23,481 nucleotides of DNA from Microcaldota archaeon. GTDB lineage: Archaea; Micrarchaeota; Micrarchaeia; Micrarchaeales; Micrarchaeaceae. The stretch lies in NCBI GenBank assembly GCA_021800135.1, contig JAJYZH010000002.1, positions 1-23,481 of the forward strand, read 5' to 3'. The position numbers and the translations under genes are program-made. The notes under the pieces were generated by a model. That model was not told where the DNA came from, did no database searches, and was given only the letters and a program-made list of their open reading frames with translations. Shown piece after piece: positions 1 to 6,163 of this stretch (its first letter is position 1; the number at the start of each line of letters is the position of its first letter).

Positions 1-205
1 CATGGGCCTGTCAAAAGAGATGTTCAGGATGAAGGGTATGCCAGAACTCAGCAGCAAAGGGGTCCCTAGGCCCATATTCGCGCCATACCTGGGATTCAGG
101 ATAATAGAGTCGGACGGTCCAGTACTGGAGTTCTCACTGCCGAATGGCTCATACGCCACTGTCCTTCTGCACGAGTTTGTAAACGGCCACGAACACGCGG
201 ACTAG
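1..205 (+). CDS. truD: tRNA pseudouridine synthase D (TruD), C-terminal end, 5' partial
   Basis: Only the last ~67 residues are in the window. They end with the motif FSLPNGSYATVLLHEF, which matches the C-terminal signature of TruD-family enzymes (FSLPxGSYATVLLRE). TruD converts U13 of tRNA to pseudouridine in the cytoplasm. The frame is already open at base 2 and the family is usually about 400 residues, so the first Met seen is internal and the true start lies upstream. The TAG stop at 203-205 overlaps the stop of the oppositely oriented metK by a few bases. The catalytic domain is not visible, so the call rests on the C-terminal motif alone. Confidence 0.8.
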   Translation, partial: MGLSKEMFRMKGMPELSSKGVPRPIFAPYLGFRIIESDGPVLEFSLPNGSYATVLLHEFVNGHEHAD

Positions 206-1401
206 AAAATCTGATGCTTGCCCTCTATTATCTCCTTCGTTATGTACCCGACGTTTTCCAGGTAATCGCCCGCTATATCGCTTATCTTCTTCCCAATCCC
301 TTTCAGCTCTTCGCCCTTGTCCAGGACCAGGTCTATATGCAGGTTCTTCGGATCGTTTATGGGCCTTCCAATCTGCGATACGATAGAAACCGAGCATTCT
401 TTGACCTGGGGATATAGCTTGACAACATCCCTTGCTATCTCGCCAGCAAGCACGTTGTATATCTTCCCGACATGGTTGAGCGGGTTTTTGCCAGCAGCAG
501 CCTCAAGGCTCATGTTTCTGAAAGGCGTTATGAGGCCGTTGACCCTGTTTCCGCGCCCTACTTGACCATCATCCCCGCTCTCGCAGCTCAAACCAGACTT
601 TGTCAGGTATACTACTCCGTTGTCGTGCGAGTCGCCGTAGTTTATGAAGGCCTCGACTTCCTTGTCAGTGTATCTTTTAGCATGTTCTAGCACGTCCTTT
701 ACTATCCTTTCCTTGTAAGAAATGTATTCATTTATATCCTTGACCAAGCTAGCTACGAAAGCTATCGCGATAGTCAGGGTTATCCTGTCCCTCTCCCTGA
801 CTCCCATCACCTTTATGTCCTCTCCCACTGCAGGGATCTTACCCTTGTATTCTTTGCTGTTGAGGAACCTCTCCGTTTCTAGCGTTAGGTTCTCAGTTTC
901 AGTGAGGGGGGCAAAACCCACCCCGAAAGAGGTGTCATTTGCGAGCGGTACGTCCGTGCCCCTGCTGAATATCCCATTAAGGTCTGCCGAACCTTTGAGC
1001 ACTTTCGACTGGATTATGACCTCTTTCTCAATGTCGAGGAATCTTGTATGCCCTTTTAAGTAATCCTCGGCAGCTTTCAGTATTATCTGGTCTACCGGAA
1101 ACTTTATGTCTTTGAATTCCCTCGTGGCCCTTCCAGCAACTATGACCTCTATGGGCTTTGTTATCCTTCCGCTTCCGAACCCCACTTCCGAATTGCCTCC
1201 TATTATAAGCCCCTTATCTATGTTATGGTGCAGCACCATACCGGTCTTTTCCATATACGCTTTAGAAAGCTCAACTGCCGCCTTCTCTACTATCCCGTCT
1301 ATGAGCGTATCCGGATGCCCGATTCCTTTTCTCTCAACGTATTCAACATCCTGTTCGCTCACTGCCTTCTGCCTCCCGTTGCTTATTATTACATTCGACA
1401 T
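202..1401 (-). CDS. metK: Archaeal S-adenosylmethionine synthetase (MAT)
   Basis: This 399-residue protein matches archaeal-type methionine adenosyltransferase in length and motifs: ERKGIGHPDTLIDGI near the N terminus, then HHNIDKG, GGNSEVGFGSG and GDDGQVGRGNRVNGLI. It makes S-adenosylmethionine from methionine and ATP in the cytoplasm. An open frame continues 29 codons further upstream, but the ATG at 1401 is preferred: GGAGG lies five bases before it and the archaeal family begins close to here. A TATA-like element at 1439-1446 sits about 40 bp upstream, predicting a short leader that includes the ribosome site. The gene converges on truD with stop codons overlapping. The bacterial MetK family is unrelated in primary sequence, so this is a clear archaeal marker. 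Confidence 0.96.
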   Translation of the reverse strand: MSNVIISNGRQKAVSEQDVEYVERKGIGHPDTLIDGIVEKAAVELSKAYMEKTGMVLHHNIDKGLIIGGNSEVGFGSGRITKPIEVIVAGRATREFKDIKFPVDQIILKAAEDYLKGHTRFLDIEKEVIIQSKVLKGSADLNGIFSRGTDVPLANDTSFGVGFAPLTETENLTLETERFLNSKEYKGKIPAVGEDIKVMGVRERDRITLTIAIAFVASLVKDINEYISYKERIVKDVLEHAKRYTDKEVEAFINYGDSHDNGVVYLTKSGLSCESGDDGQVGRGNRVNGLITPFRNMSLEAAAGKNPLNHVGKIYNVLAGEIARDVVKLYPQVKECSVSIVSQIGRPINDPKNLHIDLVLDKGEELKGIGKKISDIAGDYLENVGYITKEIIEGKHQIF

Positions 1402-1435
1402 CTTATCCTCCGCTTTAGTGTTAGCACACTTCAGC

Positions 1436-1447
1436 AAGATATAAAAG
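1436..1447 (-). promoter_or_regulatory. Predicted core promoter of metK
   Basis: On the minus strand the bases read CTTTTATAT, a good archaeal TATA box. Its centre lies about 40 bp before the metK ATG. Initiation ~25 bp downstream would leave a leader of roughly 15 nt that keeps the GGAGG site. Confidence 0.55.
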
Positions 1448-1535
1448 TAGGACGTACGGGCATTTTTACAACGATAAAATAAGCGCATTTTCGTTTCCTG
1501 TCTAATATGCAGGTGTCATATTACAAACCCTGCTG

Positions 1536-3281
1536 TTACCTCCTCCTCTCCAATTCCATTATCTCCTCGAGGAGTTTCTCGCTTTCTGCATCAAGCAGGC
1601 TGGCCAGGTCCCTTTTGAGTATCCTGTAGTCTGATTCGCTTATCCGAGTGTAAAGCATCTGGTTCTCGTTTATCTGCCTGCCGAAAGTCGGCTCGTTCAT
1701 CGATACGGCGACCATCTCTCCCCGCTTCGCCTCTTTCAGTGGCGCACCCTCATTCTGCACTCCTTTTATCTTGCCTATAATTTCTCCCCTCTCATCCATC
1801 ATAACGTCCCCGGGCCTGATTGTACCGCCTACTACCCTCACGCCGAATATTGCGGGATGGGATGCCCTGAAGCACGAGTTCGGCAGTATCTCCATCTTGC
1901 CCGGCAGAACAACGCTCTCCTCAAGGTTCTTCATCTTCGATTTCATCCTTTCGTCAAGGAAAAGTTTGTAATCGTCTATCAGCTTGTAGATTATGTTGCC
2001 GCTTATTACCCTCACGTTGCTGTCCCTTGCGACTTCCGCGGCATCCTCATCAACCTTAACGTTGAACGCGACTATAACGGCGTTCAACGGGTCGACAGCG
2101 TTTATCGCAAACGCGTTGGATACATCATTCTTCGTAACGTTTCCAAGGCCTTTCCTGCTTATCTCAAGCCCTTCTCCGTGGAACAGCTTAGTTATCGCTT
2201 CCAGACTTCCTATCGAATCTGCCTTGAGCAGCACTCCTTTCTTATCAACTTCGAAAACGTCGCCTATATCCATCTTTATCTCGTCCCTGTAACTCTCATC
2301 CACTACCTGGATAAGCGGGGATCCTGGCATAGCATCTCCCAGCCCAGTCGCATTCACACGTATACCTGAAGCTGCCGTTACCTCGTCTATGCTGGTGAAC
2401 CTGCTCTTAGCGTCCCTTATATCAGACAGGGGGTTTGGCTTGAGTATAGCCTTGACTTTCGTGGTCGCGACCCCGTTTGGTGTTGCAAATGCTATAGTGT
2501 CATTAACCCTGAGGGTACCATCGTAGAGTATTACATCTATTACGTCTCCAAGCCCCTTGACCTCCTTCCTTTCGAGTATACTGCCTCTTGCAGGGCCCTT
2601 TACTTCTATATTGAGCCTCGCCTCGAGGAACCTCTGCGAGAGCCCAGCTACAAGCATAAGGAGCTCAGCTATACCTTCCCCTGTCTTAGCGCTAACAGGG
2701 ACTATAGCCAGTTCCTTCTTGAAGTCCTTAACGTTGCTGAATATGTCGCTTGTAAACCCAAGCTCGCTCAGCTTGCCGATGAGACCATATACCTTCTCAT
2801 TCAGCATCTCCTCAACCCTACTTGTCTGCTTCTTAAGCGCTTCTGTGAATAGCGTGCTGTTGCTGTTTATCCATCCGCTTATCATATCTATCTTGTTCGC
2901 CGCCACTATGAAAGGCGTCTTGTAGCCCTTAAGTATTTCTATTGACTCTATCGTTTGCGGTTCGAATCCTTTCGTGATGTCGACTACAAGTATGGCCATG
3001 TCTGATATGCTGCCGCCCCTCCTCCTCAGGCTGGTGAATGCCTCATGCCCCGGCGTGTCTATGAAAAGGAGACCAGGAAGCGTTACATTTATTCCCATCG
3101 ATTCTATGAGCGACCCGCCGACCTTCTTTATGACGGATATGGGGACCTCGCTGGCGCCTATGTGCTGCGTTATGCCACCTGCTTCCTTAGATGCGACAGC
3201 AGTCTTCCTTATGCGGTCAAGAAGAGAAGTCTTCCCGTGGTCGACATGACCCATTACGCTTATTATAGGTTGCCTTATCAT
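1536..3281 (-). CDS. infB: Translation initiation factor aIF5B (archaeal IF-2)
   Basis: This 581-residue translational GTPase promotes ribosomal subunit joining and initiator tRNA placement. The G domain is at the very N terminus: G1 GHVDHGKT at residues 11-18, G3 DTPGHE, G4 NKID. These are followed by the beta-barrel domain II (after KGPARGSILERKEVKGLGDV), the domain III region and the C-terminal barrel with VRVVGGTIRPGDV. The short N terminus and total length fit archaeal aIF5B rather than long bacterial IF2. The frame is open 16 codons further upstream, but the ATG at 3281 puts the usual R-Q-P-I-I-S-V-M-G-H at the start. No strong Shine-Dalgarno is seen. It is divergent from ndk; in many archaea these two genes are neighbours in the same direction. 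Confidence 0.97.
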   Translation of the reverse strand: MIRQPIISVMGHVDHGKTSLLDRIRKTAVASKEAGGITQHIGASEVPISVIKKVGGSLIESMGINVTLPGLLFIDTPGHEAFTSLRRRGGSISDMAILVVDITKGFEPQTIESIEILKGYKTPFIVAANKIDMISGWINSNSTLFTEALKKQTSRVEEMLNEKVYGLIGKLSELGFTSDIFSNVKDFKKELAIVPVSAKTGEGIAELLMLVAGLSQRFLEARLNIEVKGPARGSILERKEVKGLGDVIDVILYDGTLRVNDTIAFATPNGVATTKVKAILKPNPLSDIRDAKSRFTSIDEVTAASGIRVNATGLGDAMPGSPLIQVVDESYRDEIKMDIGDVFEVDKKGVLLKADSIGSLEAITKLFHGEGLEISRKGLGNVTKNDVSNAFAINAVDPLNAVIVAFNVKVDEDAAEVARDSNVRVISGNIIYKLIDDYKLFLDERMKSKMKNLEESVVLPGKMEILPNSCFRASHPAIFGVRVVGGTIRPGDVMMDERGEIIGKIKGVQNEGAPLKEAKRGEMVAVSMNEPTFGRQINENQMLYTRISESDYRILKRDLASLLDAESEKLLEEIMELERRR

Positions 3282-3332
3282 TTCAAACACTAAGAATACG
3301 GCATCATGCCTTGCACTAAATAGCACCACGAA

Positions 3333-3343
3333 CTTTTATAAAG
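3333..3343. promoter_or_regulatory. Shared two-way TATA element between infB and ndk
   Basis: CTTTTATAAAG is close to a palindrome, so it reads as a TATA box on both strands. The distance to ndk ATG 3380 is about 42 bp and to infB ATG 3281 about 57 bp. No other TATA-like element as good is present in the gap of about 100 bp. Confidence 0.5.
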
Positions 3344-3379
3344 GCGTATGAGGCATATTATCAAGAAAGAGTGATTTTT

Positions 3380-3943
3380 ATGATAGAAAGGACCCTGGTC
3401 TTGGTCAAGCCCGACGGCGTATATCGCGCACTGATCGGCAAAGTAATCTCGACTTTTGAGGATGCAGGATTGAAGGTGATAGGGATTAAAATGGTGCAGC
3501 CCGACGAGGACATCGCAGGCAAGCACTATGTGGCAGATGAAGAATGGCTTCTTTCTATAGGTAGAAAAACCAAAGAGTCATACAGGGAGAAAGGCCAGGA
3601 AATAAAGGAAACAGAGATGGAGATAGGCCAAAGGGTAAGAAACAGCCTGCTAAAATACCTTACAAGTGGACCGGTCGCAGCAATAGTGCTCGAAGGAAAT
3701 TCCTCTATATACATAGTGAGGAAGCTTATAGGTGCGACAGAACCAAGAAAGGCGGATCCCTACTCAATAAGGGGCAGATTTGGGGCAGACTCATACGATA
3801 TGGGAGATGCCAAAAACAGGTCTATAAGAAACGTTGTGCATGCGTCAGAAGATGAAAAAAGCGCAAAACGCGAAATAGCGCTCTGGTTCAAAAATGAAGA
3901 ACTTGTGAGCTATAAAAGAGTAGACGAGGAGTACCTGTATTGA
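3380..3943 (+). CDS. ndk: Nucleoside diphosphate kinase with internal insertion
   Basis: The protein is 187 residues and balances NTP pools by phosphotransfer through a phospho-histidine. It starts ERTLVLVKPDGV, typical of the family, and has the active-site motif NVVHASE with catalytic His154, preceded by the RGRFG segment. It is longer than the usual ~150 residues because of an insert around residues 53-86, rich in Lys and Glu, between KHYV and the helix leading to SGPVAA. Similar inserts occur in some archaeal NDKs. The ATG at 3380 is chosen over an in-frame GTG nine bases upstream because GAGTGAT before the ATG resembles a ribosome site. It ends tail to tail with the DUF59 gene, one base apart. 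Confidence 0.95.
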   Translation: MIERTLVLVKPDGVYRALIGKVISTFEDAGLKVIGIKMVQPDEDIAGKHYVADEEWLLSIGRKTKESYREKGQEIKETEMEIGQRVRNSLLKYLTSGPVAAIVLEGNSSIYIVRKLIGATEPRKADPYSIRGRFGADSYDMGDAKNRSIRNVVHASEDEKSAKREIALWFKNEELVSYKRVDEEYLY

Positions 3944-3944
3944 A

Positions 3945-4238
3945 TCAGGACCTATACTTCAGTGTATCGCTCATCATCTCTGGATTCCACGCGGGCTCCC
4001 AGACAAGTTCTATGTTGGTCTTGCCACCGCTTTTCAACGATTCCAGCCTAAGCTGCACATCTGCCAGTATAACGCTTGTGACGGGGCACATCGGGGAGGT
4101 CATAGTGAGTTTAACATCTATATCCTTACCGCCTGAAATTTTTACCCCATATATCAGGCCGAGATCTACGATGTTCGCATTTAATTCTGGGTCCACGCAT
4201 TGCGATAGTACCTTAACAACATCATTTATCATTACCAT
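3945..4238 (-). CDS. MIP18/DUF59-family Fe-S cluster assembly factor
   Basis: This 97-residue single-domain protein reads VVKVLSQCVDPELNANIVDLGLIYGVKI, then LTMTSPMCPVTS, the conserved Cys-bearing motif of the DUF59/MIP18 (SufT/PaaD-like) family. Members help mature iron-sulfur proteins. The start at ATG 4238 is preceded by GGTGAT three bases upstream; a second ATG two codons later is possible. The C terminus WEPAWNPEMMSDTLK matches the family's W-x-P-x-W ending. A TATA-like run (ATTTTATATG on this strand, 4286-4295) lies about 50 bp upstream. It is divergent from the zinc-ribbon gene and convergent with ndk. Confidence 0.9.
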   Translation of the reverse strand: MVMINDVVKVLSQCVDPELNANIVDLGLIYGVKISGGKDIDVKLTMTSPMCPVTSVILADVQLRLESLKSGGKTNIELVWEPAWNPEMMSDTLKYRS

Positions 4239-4363
4239 AATATCACCAAATCCATGAAAGCTACTACGGATACCTGAACATAGAACATATAAAATGTGGA
4301 ATATACCATTCTTATATTGTTTCCCAAACAATCTATACATTGGTAAATTAAAGGGGCGAGAGT

Positions 4364-5167
4364 ATGAATACTGGAGATTATCTGAAGGTTATGCAGCAAG
4401 CAAAGGCGGCTGGCACTACGATAATCTGCCCATATTGCGGCGCAAAAACCCTTGGATTGCCTTCAGGCACTATCTGTGGAAACTGCGAAAATCTAATCTC
4501 AACCCAATCCGGAGGCCGTTATGGCAGTCCACAGTATATCTCCAGCATGGAGGGCATACACGACAGTATCAGAAAAAAGAGTTATGCCGAAGCATATCCT
4601 GCCTTCGAAAGACTTATAGGAATGCCTGAAGACCCCTTCCTTCTATACACTGAGGCCTTGGCATACATAGAAAATTCGAACTTCGAGACCACACTTATAT
4701 CCTATGATAAGCAAGGTTTCATGGAAGAGAACATCGCACATAGGAATGCTTCAATAAGCCTCCTCTCCACGGCCAAAATGCTGCTGAACAAGGCAGTATA
4801 CCTGTCAGAAACAAATGGTAAGGGGGATATAAGCATGGCTTACCTGCAGTTCCTTGCATACCTGAAGTTAGGGGATTTGAAAGCGGCTGACGATGCAGCA
4901 GGTAAACTAAAAGGCAGCACCCCTCTGCTGGAGAACTATTCGCAAATGCTGCTTGCCAATGCAATGGGCAACTACCCAAAGGTATTGGAATATGCGGATT
5001 CGCTTCTCGTCAGAGATACCTTCTCTATAAATGCCCTATACTACTCCGCATATGCCCTGTTCAAAAAAGGGGATAGAAAAGTAGCTAAAACACTGCTGGC
5101 GGAGTTCTTGGCAGTAGCCGAATCAGAATCGGCTAATAGGTTAAAGGATGTATTGCATGATTTATGA
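4364..5167 (+). CDS. Zinc-ribbon protein with helical-repeat (TPR-like) body, function unknown
   Basis: I do not recognise a named family. The 267-residue protein carries an N-terminal zinc ribbon, CPYC at 22-25 and CGNC at 38-41. After a short Gly/Ser linker comes an all-helical body with TPR-like spacing, for example AYLQFLAYLKLGDLKAADDAAGKL and a later ALYYSAYALFKKGDRKVAKTLL. No catalytic motif or membrane segment is seen. Such layouts usually mediate protein-protein or nucleic-acid contacts, but no partner can be named. The ATG at 4364 follows GGGGCGAGAG, a fair ribosome site. TATA-like CTTATATTG at 4311-4319 lies upstream. It is divergent from the DUF59 gene and convergent with the membrane protein at 5200-5691. 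Confidence 0.8.
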   Translation: MNTGDYLKVMQQAKAAGTTIICPYCGAKTLGLPSGTICGNCENLISTQSGGRYGSPQYISSMEGIHDSIRKKSYAEAYPAFERLIGMPEDPFLLYTEALAYIENSNFETTLISYDKQGFMEENIAHRNASISLLSTAKMLLNKAVYLSETNGKGDISMAYLQFLAYLKLGDLKAADDAAGKLKGSTPLLENYSQMLLANAMGNYPKVLEYADSLLVRDTFSINALYYSAYALFKKGDRKVAKTLLAEFLAVAESESANRLKDVLHDL

Positions 5168-5199
5168 CCCATGCCACGGTCAGGCGAAAGGCCTTTTGC

Positions 5200-5691
5200 T
5201 CATTCTACAAACTTGATATAAATCCTGCGGTAGAGTAATAATACCGATATTACAAGCACAATCGCTGTGCCAAAGTATAAATATAGAAACGGGGAGGCGA
5301 TCCTGTTATGCACACTAAACCCTATTGAGATCGTCAAAAGCAGGCTCATAAAGCCTATAACCGCTACAACCAGCGCATGCACGGTAAATATCATACTGAA
5401 AGCTATGCTTTGCTTATCTCCGCCGCGCTTACCAATGCGGTAGAAAATGGAAGGCAGATTCATAAGGTAAGGGTATCTTTCGAAGAGGATATACCTATAT
5501 CTTATTACAATAAGCAGCAGCGCTGTAACAGCGGTAAATACAACTGGCGTTATAAGCAACGCGCCTTTTCCTACATGCGCAAAATAATACCCCCCCACAA
5601 GCCAAGAAATGAAAATAAGGAGCAATCCAGTATAGATCAGTGCCCTGGCTCCATTTTCTAATCCGTATCTCTTAAGAATCCTGCTGGCCAT
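5200..5691 (-). CDS. Small four-helix integral membrane protein, function unknown
   Basis: The 163-residue product has four long hydrophobic segments: around ALIYTGLLLIFISWLVGG, ALLITPVVFTAVTALLLIVI, MIFTVHALVVAVIGFMSLLL and LYFGTAIVLVISVLLLY. These are separated by short basic loops (RYRYILFERYP, RIGKRGGDK). No known motif is seen. The ATG at 5691 is preferred over a TTG five codons upstream: a TATA-like CATAAATAG at 5711-5719 lies about 25 bp before it, which predicts a leaderless transcript starting at this ATG. It ends 32 bp from the stop of the zinc-ribbon gene. Confidence 0.75.
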   Translation of the reverse strand: MASRILKRYGLENGARALIYTGLLLIFISWLVGGYYFAHVGKGALLITPVVFTAVTALLLIVIRYRYILFERYPYLMNLPSIFYRIGKRGGDKQSIAFSMIFTVHALVVAVIGFMSLLLTISIGFSVHNRIASPFLYLYFGTAIVLVISVLLLYRRIYIKFVE

Positions 5692-5747
5692 AGCAATATA
5701 CTTCAAAAAAGCTATTTATGCCTTCCCTCAATCACTAAAGCTCGCAT

Positions 5748-5907
5748 TTAGAAAATCTCCAGCGCCCACGTCACCGCCTTTCCTATCATATCCCTATTGT
5801 AGAGGGGTTTTATCAGATTGGCCTTGATCTTCTCAAAGATCTTATTCCTTGCCCTCTCGGTAAAGGGCTTTTTTCTTCATGCCGTCGCGGATACATTTAC
5901 CCACTAC
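5748..5907 (-). pseudogene. Frameshifted remnant of an unidentified gene next to tRNA-Thr
   Basis: Two overlapping minus-strand frames join at a run of six A's (5869-5874). The first reads VVGKCIRDGMKK. The second reads KPFTERARNKIFEKIKANL and continues to a TAA at 5748-5750. If the A run were five long, a single ~52-residue reading frame would result. The amino-acid composition looks protein-like, with charged amphipathic helices, in contrast to other frames here. An in-frame TAA at 5908-5910 blocks extension upstream, leaving GTG 5904 as the only start for a short protein. I do not recognise the family. It could be a gene tail left beside a tRNA, a tiny frameshifted gene, or a sequencing error in the homopolymer. 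Confidence 0.4.
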
Positions 5908-5948
5908 TTACTATATACCACTTCTGCGGATTTAAACAAAAAATATGA

Positions 5949-6020
5949 AGCCCCGGGAGGGGGTTGAACCCTCGACTTCCAGTTTACGAAACTGGCACTC
6001 TGCCACTGAGTTACCGGGGC
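5949..6020 (-). tRNA. tRNA-Thr (CGT)
   Basis: A full cloverleaf folds from 72 nt. The acceptor stem is GCCCCGG/CCGGGGC with discriminator U73. The D-stem is ACTC/GAGT and the anticodon stem CCAGT/ACTGG, with loop TTCGTAA and anticodon CGT. The T-stem is GAGGG/CCCTC with the 7-nt loop TTCAACC. There is no intron and no encoded CCA. A TATA-like stretch (ATATTTATTTAA on the minus strand, ~6050-6062) lies upstream. Confidence 0.96.
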
Positions 6021-6163
6021 GTGGGTATGACACTTTTAGTGTTTCTTAAGGTTAAATAAATATCTGTTTCGTTTCCAGTAATACAAAACACCTTCTACAT
6101 CCCAAACACAAACTACTTTAAACCTTAAAAGTGAATATTATCTAATTTTGTATGTGAGGATAG
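6021..6163 (+). promoter_or_regulatory. Intergenic promoter region of tRNA-Thr and the beta-helix protein gene
   Basis: This AT-rich gap of about 140 bp separates the minus-strand tRNA-Thr from the plus-strand surface-protein gene. TATA-like runs are seen at ~6050-6062 (minus direction) and at ~6114-6121, CTTTAAAC (plus direction). GAGGATAG directly precedes the ATG at 6164. No further gene is visible. Confidence 0.4.

Noticed and set aside
1402..1488. 29-codon upstream extension of metK
   Set aside because: It does not resemble the family, covers the promoter, and the ATG at 1401 has GGAGG in the right place.
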